In this document: positions 37,350 through 44,000 of the stretch, in pieces | Layout of the letters: the number at the start of each line of letters is the position of its first letter | Position numbering within the stretch: the first letter of the stretch is position 1 | Source of the DNA: a virus | Strand: one strand, 5' to 3' | Length of the DNA: 52,611 bases | IMG/VR virus record: IMGVR_UViG_3300046660_000329 | Span: 1-52,611 of that record | Program-made: the position numbers and the translations under genes | Notes under the pieces: model-generated | Database searches by the model: none | Seen by the model: the letters and a program-made list of their open reading frames with translations, nothing else | Told to the model about the DNA's origin: nothing

Positions 37350-40300
37350 ATGTCGTTACCTCCCGGTTTATCGACGGTCACCGTATCGGGCCGGGTCACT
37401 CGTCCCGGTCAGGGCACCAGCCCTGATCCGCTGGTCGGCCGTATCACGTTCATTCCTGACGCCTCGCAGGTATTGGCCACCGCTTCCGGGGCGATCATCA
37501 TGGGCACCGTCACCGCTGAACCTGACGGCGCGGGGAATTTTCAGGCGGTACTCCTTGCCCCTGATGCCACCGGTATTTCTCCCACCGGCTGGACGTACTC
37601 GGTACGGATCGATTTCATCGGGACAACGGATCCCGAGGTTTTCCACATCGTGCTGTCCAAGAACACTCCGACGGTCAACCTGACGACCCTCATTCCTGCG
37701 GGCCCGTCTCTCGGCAATGTCACCGGCAGTGCCACCATCTCAGGTGACCTGCACGTCTCAGGGGACCTTTCGGTCGGCGGGACCGCCAGCATTCATGCCC
37801 TGCCGCATGCCTCAAGCCACGCTGTGGGCGGCAGCGACCCGGTCACCCCCGCTTCCATCGGAGCCGACCCCGCCGGAGCGGGTGCAGCCGCGCAGGCGTA
37901 TGCGGACACTCTGGTGCCCAACGACTGGATCAACGTCCGCAAAGCCCCTTACAACGCGGCCGGGGACAGCATCACCGACGACCGTGCGGCCATTCAGGCG
38001 GCGATCAACGCCGCGCAGGCACGCGGAGGCGGCACCGTCTACCTTCCCGCCGGTACGTACGGGCTCGGGGCGACGCTGAACATTCCGGCGGGGGACGGCA
38101 TTCAGATCGTCGGGTCCGGCTGGAAATCCGTCCTCAAGATCATGTACGGGGCGAACTGCTACGCCATCACCTTCCCCGCAGCGGACACCCGCATCGCCAT
38201 CCGGGACCTGACGATCGACGGCAACTGTGGCAGCCAGACCACCGCTTCAGGCGGCATCTACGCTGCGGGAGCGGTCGCCTGCGACTTCGAGCACATCCAC
38301 TTCATCGCCTGCCGGGACAGCGCGCTGTATCTCGGCCCGCAGACCGGCGGCGCGTTCGGCCACAACAACCGGGTCGCCCGCTGCCTGTTCGACCAGTCCA
38401 TGAACTCGACCGGTGCGGGCCGTGGCATCCACATGAACAGCTCGGACGAGAACCAGATCCTGGGCTGCGACTTCGAATATCTGGGCGGATCCGGCGGTAC
38501 CGGATCCGGTACCGCTTCCATGATCTACGACCAGGCCGGTACCCAGTTCATCTCCGACTGCAACTTTGTCAACGGCGCCAACAACGTCATCGGTGTCCGG
38601 GTGCAAGACGCCAAGTCCACCAAGATCAGCGGATGCAACTTCGACGGTCTCGCCGGAACCGCGATCTTCCTCGCGGCACAGCGGTGCATCGTCACCGGCA
38701 ACACGATTTTCTCCCCGGGGCACTCCGGTACAGCGGGCCAGGCCTCCGGCATCCACCTGGAGTACGGCACCGCAGACAACATCATCGCGGACAACGTCAT
38801 CACGTCCGACGCGGCCAACGGCATCTCCCGGGGCGCCATCCGCGAAGCCTCCGACGGCGCCGCCGGTGGCAACAACATCAGCAACAACACGATCGTCACC
38901 CTGGGCACCTGGTCCTATGCCGCGCTCGACCTCAGCGGCAAGGGCTCCCAGGTAGTGGGCAACATCGGCGGAGGCCTGCCGGGCAACCAGGGACTGTTCA
39001 TCAACCCCAAGACGCCCGCTTACAAGGCGGTCGGAGACGGCGTCACAGACGACACCGCCGCGATCCAAGCCGCTATCAACGACTGCCCGCAGGGCGGCAC
39101 CGTCTACCTTCCCAGAGGCGTCTACGGCACTACCGCACCGCTGACCGTGCCTCCCGGGGTCACGCTCCAGATGCCCCGGGCCAGCCTCATGGTCGGCGCC
39201 GGTCTCACCAACCCGCCGTGCGCGATCAAACCGCTGGCCTCGTTCAGCGGAGCCGCTGTGATCGTGCTGAAAGACGCGGCCACCGGCGGATATGGCGCCG
39301 TGTCAGCGGAACAGCGGCTGACCGACGTCCAGATCGACGGCTCCGGGTACACCGCTACCGCTCTGGACGGCATTCAGGCCAAAGGGAACGTGCAGAACGT
39401 CGCCATGCGGGGCGTCACCGTCCGCTACATGTCCGGCAACGGCATCTTCACCGGGGTCAACGCGGGCGCCTACCCGTACTCGTGGCGGCTGTACCGGGTG
39501 ATGTCCGACAACAACCAGGGCCACGGATTCTCCTTCACCCTGATGACCGACATCACGATGTTCGACTGCCAGGCCATCGGTAACGTGGCCAACGGCTTCA
39601 ACCTGGTGAACCTGGCCAACAGCCAGCTCACCAACTGCCGGTCCGAATGGAACGGGAACTACGGCTACCTGTTCACCGGCAGCTGGGGATCCGGGGTCAG
39701 TTCCGGCGGTATGCAGATGACCGGCTGCTCCACCGACCGCAACGGTTTCGACGGCATCCGCATCGATTCCACCGGCACCGTGCCGTACGTCTTCAGCGGA
39801 CTCATGCTGCGCCGGGACGGACGTAACGGAGGTGCTGGGGGAGGCGGTTACGCTGCCTTCGCCACCTACGGAGCCACCACCCCGGTCGTGGTGTCCGGAC
39901 TGACCGTGTTCCCTGGAGTCGACGACGGCGGAGCGGGGACGAACAGCCCGCAGTACGGCGTCAACGTCCAGAGCGTCACCTCCCTGTTCAGCCTGAACAA
40001 CGCCTACGTGCAGGCGGCTACTACCGCTGTGCGGGATGACGGAACAAACGGTGCGGTGCTCATCGGGCCCGACGTGTTCACCGCGACGGGCACCACTGCT
40101 GCCCCTGTCGTTGCGGCCACGGCCCCGTGGAACTGGCTGGGTACCGCTATCGCACGGCACACGGCGGCTGCGTCGAACATCCTGGAAGGCCGGGTGGCCG
40201 GTGAAAACTTTTCCCGGGCGGTGATGCGGGCGGACGGGATGATCGTCCTCGGGAACGGCACCGGCGCCCCTGACACGACCGGCTTCTACCGCGAGTCTGC

Positions 40301-40655
40301 GGGCAACCTGAAGACCGATGCGTTCCTGGTGATGAACGGGAGCGGGCAGTCCAACGGAACGTTCACCGTGTGGGGTGCGGACAAGAAGGCGCTCAAGGCC
40401 GGATCCCCGGGCGCGGGTGTGTCGGTTGCGGAGGGCGCCAACGCCCGTTTGGGCGTGGCAACCCTGGTAGCGGGTACGGTCACCGTCTCCAACACGAGTG
40501 TGGCGGCGAATACCCGTATTTTCCTGTCCCGGGCTACAGCGGGCGGCACGCTGGGCCAGCTGTCGTACACGGTGAATGCGGGTGTCGGCTTCACGATCAA
40601 CGCCTCGACTGCTGAAACGTCCACGGTGAACTGGATGCTTGTCGAGCCTGCGTAG
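37350..40655 (+). CDS. Tail spike with two pectate-lyase-like beta-helix domains
   Basis: 1101 residues, CAGGAGAAC before ATG. Residues 1-170 repeat the short fibre N-terminus. Residues about 193-570 and 577-900 each start with a pectate-lyase superfamily entry motif: GDSITDDRAAIQAAINAAQ with GGGTVYLPAGTYG, and GDGVTDDTAAIQAAINDC with GGTVYLPRGVYG, followed by NxI/VxxN parallel beta-helix coils. The C-terminal 200 residues (NFSRAVMRADGMIVLG, TVSNTSVAANTRIFLS) form a trimer head. Right-handed beta-helix spikes bind and usually cut surface polysaccharide, which suggests a capsule or wall glycan receptor. Confidence 0.85.
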   Translation: MSLPPGLSTVTVSGRVTRPGQGTSPDPLVGRITFIPDASQVLATASGAIIMGTVTAEPDGAGNFQAVLLAPDATGISPTGWTYSVRIDFIGTTDPEVFHIVLSKNTPTVNLTTLIPAGPSLGNVTGSATISGDLHVSGDLSVGGTASIHALPHASSHAVGGSDPVTPASIGADPAGAGAAAQAYADTLVPNDWINVRKAPYNAAGDSITDDRAAIQAAINAAQARGGGTVYLPAGTYGLGATLNIPAGDGIQIVGSGWKSVLKIMYGANCYAITFPAADTRIAIRDLTIDGNCGSQTTASGGIYAAGAVACDFEHIHFIACRDSALYLGPQTGGAFGHNNRVARCLFDQSMNSTGAGRGIHMNSSDENQILGCDFEYLGGSGGTGSGTASMIYDQAGTQFISDCNFVNGANNVIGVRVQDAKSTKISGCNFDGLAGTAIFLAAQRCIVTGNTIFSPGHSGTAGQASGIHLEYGTADNIIADNVITSDAANGISRGAIREASDGAAGGNNISNNTIVTLGTWSYAALDLSGKGSQVVGNIGGGLPGNQGLFINPKTPAYKAVGDGVTDDTAAIQAAINDCPQGGTVYLPRGVYGTTAPLTVPPGVTLQMPRASLMVGAGLTNPPCAIKPLASFSGAAVIVLKDAATGGYGAVSAEQRLTDVQIDGSGYTATALDGIQAKGNVQNVAMRGVTVRYMSGNGIFTGVNAGAYPYSWRLYRVMSDNNQGHGFSFTLMTDITMFDCQAIGNVANGFNLVNLANSQLTNCRSEWNGNYGYLFTGSWGSGVSSGGMQMTGCSTDRNGFDGIRIDSTGTVPYVFSGLMLRRDGRNGGAGGGGYAAFATYGATTPVVVSGLTVFPGVDDGGAGTNSPQYGVNVQSVTSLFSLNNAYVQAATTAVRDDGTNGAVLIGPDVFTATGTTAAPVVAATAPWNWLGTAIARHTAAASNILEGRVAGENFSRAVMRADGMIVLGNGTGAPDTTGFYRESAGNLKTDAFLVMNGSGQSNGTFTVWGADKKALKAGSPGAGVSVAEGANARLGVATLVAGTVTVSNTSVAANTRIFLSRATAGGTLGQLSYTVNAGVGFTINASTAETSTVNWMLVEPA

Positions 40656-40657
40656 GC

Positions 40658-40927
40658 CTAGCGGTTCTGGTTGTCGTTTTCAGCGGGGATCGTCAGGGAC
40701 GTATCTCCGCTCGCCGCCCGGAGCAGCGGGAGCAGCAGTCTCCGCTGAAGAGCAGCTTGCAGCAGCAGGCGGTGCAGCTCGATCGCCAGTTCGGTCATGA
40801 GGATGCGGCGGTCGTGGTCTTTCCGTCGGCACAGCGGGGAGCAGTACTGCGCTTTTCTGCCGAGACGGCCCAGCAGAAAGGTTTCGCCGCAGCGCAAGCA
40901 GTCACGGGAAGGTCCCATTTCAACCAT
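40658..40927 (-). CDS. Minus-strand zinc finger protein
   Basis: 89 residues, ATG at 40927 on the minus strand with GGAGAGG eight bases before it. CLRCGETF...RKAQYCSPLCRRKDHDRR has four cysteines (CxxC, CxxxC) like a small DNA-binding zinc finger of HNH or transposase-associated type. Its C-terminal helix (ELAIELHRLLLQAALQRRLL) may dimerise. Ends three bases from the spike stop, convergent. A zinc finger in the antisense of such short space is better explained as a gene than chance. Confidence 0.55.
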   Translation of the reverse strand: MVEMGPSRDCLRCGETFLLGRLGRKAQYCSPLCRRKDHDRRILMTELAIELHRLLLQAALQRRLLLPLLRAASGDTSLTIPAENDNQNR

Positions 40928-40953
40928 GGTCGCTGGCCTCTCCGGTGTAGGTG

Positions 40954-40972
40954 TGTTAGGGTAGATACATCG
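40954..40972 (+). promoter_or_regulatory. Phage promoter TGTTAGGGTAGATACAT
   Basis: TGT and TAGGGT (40957-40962) with AGATACATCGAA. It is divergent from the minus-strand zinc finger gene by 30 bases. Confidence 0.7.
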
Positions 40973-40988
40973 AACAAGGAGCGCTATC

Positions 40989-41138
40989 ATGGAACTGGTC
41001 AAGCTCTTTCTCTGGGTCCTCGCAAGCTACTTCCTCATCTGGCTTGTCTGTGCTGCCCCGTACGTGGTGTTCATAGCCTGGGTCAAGCGCACCTGGAGAC
41101 TCAAGCGTAGACAGCACCGCGCCCGCCACCGGTCTTGA
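40989..41138 (+). CDS. 49-residue membrane protein
   Basis: ATG 40989, AAGGAGCGC upstream. Product MELVKLFLWVLASYFLIWLV then CAAPYVVFIAWVKRTWRLKR: one or two hydrophobic helices and a very basic Arg/His tail. Small membrane peptides behind strong phage promoters often protect against superinfection or disturb host membranes; not shown here. Stop overlaps the next promoter (TTGAAAGGGTAG). Confidence 0.6.
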   Translation: MELVKLFLWVLASYFLIWLVCAAPYVVFIAWVKRTWRLKRRQHRARHRS

Positions 41139-41153
41139 AAGGGTAGATACATC
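41139..41153 (+). promoter_or_regulatory. Phage promoter with near-leaderless start
   Basis: AAGGGT (41139-41144) with AGATACATC then ATG 41154, nine bases after the -10. Any 5' leader would be about 0-3 bases. The -10 has A for T at its first position, so activity may be lower. Confidence 0.5.
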
Positions 41154-41336
41154 ATGAACAACCAAAATCCCCATATCACCCCCAACAACGACGGTACGGT
41201 AACCGTCACCCTCACCAGGGCACACGTCCGGGACCTCCTGGAGGACACCGAGAGTGCCTCCCTCCCCGGCCTCGCCAGCGCCGACACCACCGACTCACTG
41301 CTCATCGGCCTCAAGTCCTGGTACCGCAACGCCTGA
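41154..41336 (+). CDS. Small protein, near-leaderless
   Basis: 60 residues, ATG 41154. Sequence NNDGTVTVTLTRAHVRDLLE then SLPGLASADTTDSLLIGLKS and WYRNA. No ribosome binding site fits in the nine bases after the -10, so leaderless translation is expected. Function unknown; the strand plus two helices could be a small dimer. Confidence 0.55.
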   Translation: MNNQNPHITPNNDGTVTVTLTRAHVRDLLEDTESASLPGLASADTTDSLLIGLKSWYRNA

Positions 41337-41387
41337 CCTGCAAAAACCAGGCACAACCCACGTCACCCCCCCTTGAAAGGCATACCT

Positions 41388-41849
41388 GTGAAGACCCGTC
41401 ACCTCCTCGCCGCCATAACGCTGGCGCTCCTCCCGCTCACCGCCGCGTGCAACGGTTCCACGGACGACCCGAAGCCGTCCCCGTCCAAGACCGCCACACC
41501 CGCCCCGGCGGCCGACCCCACGACGGAAGAGCCCGCCCCGGAGTACACCCCGGACACGTCCGACTTCCTGATGACGGTCAAGACCACCCAGCGCCAGTGC
41601 TTCGGCTACGGCGTCGGCTGCAACGTCACCGTTGAGCCGGACGTCACCTACATCGGCACCGACACTATCGACCCGGACAAGACGTACTCGCTCACCTACG
41701 AGATCCACGGTGACGAGAGCGGCCCCGTGATCGATACCCTGACGCTGTCGAACGGTACGGACCTGCACTACCACTCGTCGATGCTGTCGACCGCCGGTTC
41801 CTACACCAAGATCAGCATCGAGATCACCGACGTGGAAGAGACCCTCTGA
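41388..41849 (+). CDS. Lipoprotein of unknown function
   Basis: 153 residues from GTG 41388. Signal: KTRH, hydrophobic LLAAITLALLPL, and lipobox TAAC (Cys21). Residues 22-65 are a Pro/Thr/Ala-rich spacer, the rest is a beta-rich domain (MTVKTTQRQCFGYGVGC with two Cys, and SLTYEIHGDESGPVIDTL). It would be attached to the outer face of the host membrane. Phage lipoproteins often block superinfection; inference. Ribosome site is weak (GAAAGG). Overlaps next gene by one base. Confidence 0.65.
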   Translation: MKTRHLLAAITLALLPLTAACNGSTDDPKPSPSKTATPAPAADPTTEEPAPEYTPDTSDFLMTVKTTQRQCFGYGVGCNVTVEPDVTYIGTDTIDPDKTYSLTYEIHGDESGPVIDTLTLSNGTDLHYHSSMLSTAGSYTKISIEITDVEETL

Positions 41850-42064
41850 TGAACGACTACTTGGAAACTCAACGGGATATCCGCCGACATGCCCTGGAGA
41901 TGGCAACCCGTAGCAGCGTTCCAGGAACCGGCACCATCGCGGTAGTAGACAGAGCGCACTACTACGCGCACTACCTGAACGGGGACAGCACCGTCAACTG
42001 CAACAACAGGTGCCCCTTCGCCCCTCCCAAGGTCACCGGGGGACTGGACCTCGGCAAGGACTGA
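41849..42064 (+). CDS. Small protein of unknown function
   Basis: 71 residues, ATG overlaps the lipoprotein stop (TGATGA). Helical start NDYLETQRDIRRHALEMATR and a Cys-containing end (CNNRCPFAPPKV). Expressed with the lipoprotein. No family recognised. Confidence 0.5.
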   Translation: MNDYLETQRDIRRHALEMATRSSVPGTGTIAVVDRAHYYAHYLNGDSTVNCNNRCPFAPPKVTGGLDLGKD

Positions 42065-42077
42065 CCCCGGACAGCGA

Positions 42078-42116
42078 GAAAGCCCCTTCCGACCGAACCG
42101 GAAGGGGCTTTCTCTG
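42078..42116. terminator. Bidirectional terminator between convergent genes
   Basis: GAAAGCCCCTTCCG (42078-42091), loop ACCGAAC, CGGAAGGGGCTTTC (42099-42112), a perfect 14-base stem with T-rich sides on both strands. It separates the plus-strand unit from the minus-strand gene at 42151. Confidence 0.9.
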
Positions 42117-42150
42117 TGCGTGGGGAACCTGCCGCCTGAACGGCACAAAG

Positions 42151-42426
42151 TCAGCGGTTGCGCGGGTAGTCCTCCATCAGAACCGCCCACCGGGCCACCA
42201 TGTTGGAACCCTCGGGGCCGATCACGGCGTTGGCGGGGACACCGTTCGCGTAGCACTCCGCTACAAAGTCGGTGACCGCGTCCAGCGTCGGGGCACCTGC
42301 CATGGGACGTACAAACGTCTTGGGGCGCATCGGGTGGATGTTCTGATATTGGGCAGCCACTTTCGGGTCCAGGCGGGGCAAGGGGTCCTCCAGGGCAGAC
42401 AAGATGGGCGACAGGTTCTCGGACAT
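42151..42426 (-). CDS. Minus-strand small protein, leaderless
   Basis: 91 residues, ATG at 42426. Sequence MSENLSPILSALEDPLPRLD, PKTFVRPMAGAPTLDAVTDF, and AVIGPEGSNMVARWAVLMED. No recognised family; the protein has an orderly helix-strand pattern. The start lies six bases after a TAGCGG -10 (minus strand), the same distance as for the gene at 29005, so it should be leaderless. Ends 39 bases from the bidirectional terminator. Confidence 0.6.
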   Translation of the reverse strand: MSENLSPILSALEDPLPRLDPKVAAQYQNIHPMRPKTFVRPMAGAPTLDAVTDFVAECYANGVPANAVIGPEGSNMVARWAVLMEDYPRNR

Positions 42427-42441
42427 AATCTACCGCTATCC
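42427..42441 (-). promoter_or_regulatory. Minus-strand phage promoter, leaderless type
   Basis: On the minus strand GGATAGCGGTAGATT then ATG: TAGCGG at 42438-42433 followed by the conserved TAGAT part and a six-base gap to the start. It is a variant of TGCTAGGGTAGATCT at 28990. Confidence 0.5.
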
Positions 42442-42517
42442 GTTGCGAAAATCCCACCCGGTATCGGCCAAAGAGATATGCTCCACAATGGTTGAGTCGC
42501 CTGCTTCAACCGCTCCA

Positions 42518-42562
42518 ACCGCAGCCCCTGACGTCTCATCTCGTCGGGGGCTGCGGTGTTTT
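42518..42562 (+). terminator. Hairpin with T-run ahead of HTH gene
   Basis: ACCGCAGCCCC (42518-42528) and GGGGCTGCGGT (42547-42557), then GTTTT. It isolates the unit at 42605 from upstream. A minor ORF here (42404-42610) is judged non-coding. Confidence 0.7.
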
Positions 42563-42604
42563 CACCCCGGCTACCGCTGTAACGGTATCTCTACCCTCCA
42601 GATA

Positions 42605-42622
42605 TGCTAGGGTAGAGATACC
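42605..42622 (+). promoter_or_regulatory. Phage promoter TGCTAGGGTAGAGAT
   Basis: TGC and TAGGGT (42608-42613), AGAGATACC. Drives the double HTH gene. Confidence 0.65.
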
Positions 42623-42643
42623 ATCGTTATCAGGGGGCTACCA

Positions 42644-43060
42644 GTGGCATTCCGGGACGACCTCCGCCCACGCGGAGAAGACCATCACAAAGCAGTCCTG
42701 ACCTGGGCAAAAGTCAGGGCCATCCGCACCAGATACGCGCAGACCCGCGAAAGCGTCCAAGGCATCGCAGACGACTACAGGGTCTGCCGCAGCACCGTAC
42801 GCGCCCTCCTGGAAGGCAAAACATGGAAAGATCCGGAGTACACCCCACCTGACCCCCCAGGGGCCAACAAGGGGGAACGGGCCCACACCGCAGTACTCAC
42901 CCTGGACCGGGCCAAGGAGATCCGGGTGAGATACGCAGCAGGCGGGACATCCATGGAAAAGATCAGCCACGAGTACGGCGTCAGCGTCATGACGATTCAC
43001 CGGGTCATCTGGAACAAATGCTGGAAAGACCCTCAGTACACCCCACCGCTCAACCGCTGA
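42644..43060 (+). CDS. Tandem helix-turn-helix protein
   Basis: 138 residues from GTG 42644 with AGGGGG upstream. Two repeats of about 60 residues: residues 15-66 (KAVLTWAKVRAIRTRYAQ, IADDYRVCRSTVRALLEG, TWKDPEYTPP) and 82-134 (TAVLTLDRAKEIRVRYAAGG, ISHEYGVSVMTIHRVIWN, CWKDPQYTPP). Each is an HTH of the type seen at 20385. The linker PDPPGANKGER connects them. It resembles the DNA-binding part of homing HNH proteins without nuclease. May bind a repeated operator, possibly the phage promoters; inference. Confidence 0.7.
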   Translation: MAFRDDLRPRGEDHHKAVLTWAKVRAIRTRYAQTRESVQGIADDYRVCRSTVRALLEGKTWKDPEYTPPDPPGANKGERAHTAVLTLDRAKEIRVRYAAGGTSMEKISHEYGVSVMTIHRVIWNKCWKDPQYTPPLNR

Positions 43061-43067
43061 AACGCCA

Positions 43068-43098
43068 CGACCCCCGACAGATACATCGTCGGGGGTCG
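43068..43098. terminator. Bidirectional terminator
   Basis: CGACCCCCGAC (43068-43078), loop AGATACATC, GTCGGGGGTCG (43088-43098), perfect 11 pairs. It stands between the plus HTH gene and the minus operon 43114-43649. Confidence 0.75.
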
Positions 43099-43113
43099 CG
43101 GTGCGTCTGGGTC

Positions 43114-43293
43114 TCAGGTATCCGGACTCTCCAGCCCGTCCCGGATGTACGCCTCCACCGCCCGCAGCTCATCATGAGACGACAGCTCCATCGACGCCTC
43201 CCTCCCGTTCAAAGACAGCATCAGGATCGGGTTCTTCCCCTGCCCGAACACCGCCATCGCAGCCCACGCCCGGATCTGCTGATCATCCGTCAC
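43114..43293 (-). CDS. Minus-strand 59-residue protein
   Basis: GTG start at 43293, overlapping the stop of the upstream minus-strand gene (GTGA). Product MTDDQQIRAWAAMAVFGQGK, NPILMLSLNGREASMELSS and HDELRAVEAYIRDGLESPDT: an amphipathic helix, two strands, helix. The single-base-level coupling and regular pattern support coding. Function unknown; acts with the gene before it. Confidence 0.6.
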   Translation of the reverse strand: MTDDQQIRAWAAMAVFGQGKNPILMLSLNGREASMELSSHDELRAVEAYIRDGLESPDT

Positions 43294-43649
43294 GACTGCT
43301 CCCTCTCCGCTTCGAGATACTTCCGAGCCTGCTCCAGCTCACCCGTGGACGGCTTCGTACCCGGACCGTAAACGCCCAAAGAGACCACCCGGTCATCCCC
43401 CGACTCCGCGAAGGTGTGCGTGTAGGCCAGATCGGGCTTACAACGCGTGGCGAACTCTCCCCGGTTCAACAGGAAGACGCCGATAGCAGCGGAGGGGAGA
43501 GTCCCCTCGTCGTCCTCCCAGGCCTCCCAGACGAACCCGATCAGCGGGTACACCTCATGGAACGGTGCCAGCTCAGGTTCGACCGTGGCCACCATCACGT
43601 GGTAAGTGAACCCGGGAGGTGCAGGACAGATCTTCCGCTTACTTGTCAT
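43290..43649 (-). CDS. Minus-strand protein of unknown function
   Basis: 119 residues from ATG 43649 (minus). Begins MTSKRKICPAPPGFTYHVMV; beta-rich body (FVWEAWEDDEGTLPSAAIGV, YTHTFAESGDDRVVSLGVYG) and helical end ELEQARKYLEAEREQS. GGAG lies ten bases upstream on the minus strand. First gene of a two-gene minus operon that is divergent from the ribbon-helix-helix gene at 43767. Function unknown. Confidence 0.6.
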   Translation of the reverse strand: MTSKRKICPAPPGFTYHVMVATVEPELAPFHEVYPLIGFVWEAWEDDEGTLPSAAIGVFLLNRGEFATRCKPDLAYTHTFAESGDDRVVSLGVYGPGTKPSTGELEQARKYLEAEREQS

Positions 43650-43737
43650 ACTGGTTCTGCTCCAAACGCTGCGAGGCCCAAAAGGCCCGCTGACCTGCGG
43701 TAATTGGTACTTGTTCTTCGATGTTTAACGTGGCATG

Positions 43738-43746
43738 ATCCTAACA
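43738..43746 (-). promoter_or_regulatory. Minus-strand extended -10 TGTTAGGAT
   Basis: Minus-strand TGTTAGGAT (43746-43738) 88 bases before the start at 43649. It overlaps the leader of the plus-strand gene at 43767, so the two units probably interfere. The plus strand shows TTGTTC (43711-43716), 17 bases, CATGAT (43734-43739). Confidence 0.45.
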
Positions 43747-43766
43747 TTGTTGAAGGAGGATCAGCT

Positions 43767-43946
43767 ATGTCCAAGAACACCGCTTTCATCGGGTTCCGCG
43801 CCCCCGAATGGATGGCAGACGGCATCAAGGCCGTCGCCGAGAAGCGCCGCGTACCCGCCGACTCCATCGTCCTGCGGTGGGCCCTCGAAGACCTGCTCGC
43901 CCGGGAAGGCATCACCGAACCCGACGCCGAACACACCGCAGCCTGA
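43767..43946 (+). CDS. Ribbon-helix-helix-like DNA-binding protein
   Basis: 59 residues from ATG 43767 with GAAGGAGGATCAGCT before it. KNTAFIGFRAPEWMADGIKA, VAEKRRVPADSIVLRWALED, LLAREGI has the beta strand followed by two helices of Arc/CopG type, with ADS at the turn. A short dimeric repressor is likely. It is divergently arranged with the two-gene minus operon, a typical setting for autoregulation of both. Confidence 0.65.
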   Translation: MSKNTAFIGFRAPEWMADGIKAVAEKRRVPADSIVLRWALEDLLAREGITEPDAEHTAA

Positions 43947-44000
43947 CCCGACCCCACCACCCTGAACTATCCGTACCGTTGGGAGTGGAGAGACCCCAAA

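Noticed and set aside
42404-42610. 68-codon plus-strand open frame before the double HTH gene
   Set aside because: It runs through the minus-strand promoter, a T-tailed terminator and the next promoter, without a ribosome site.
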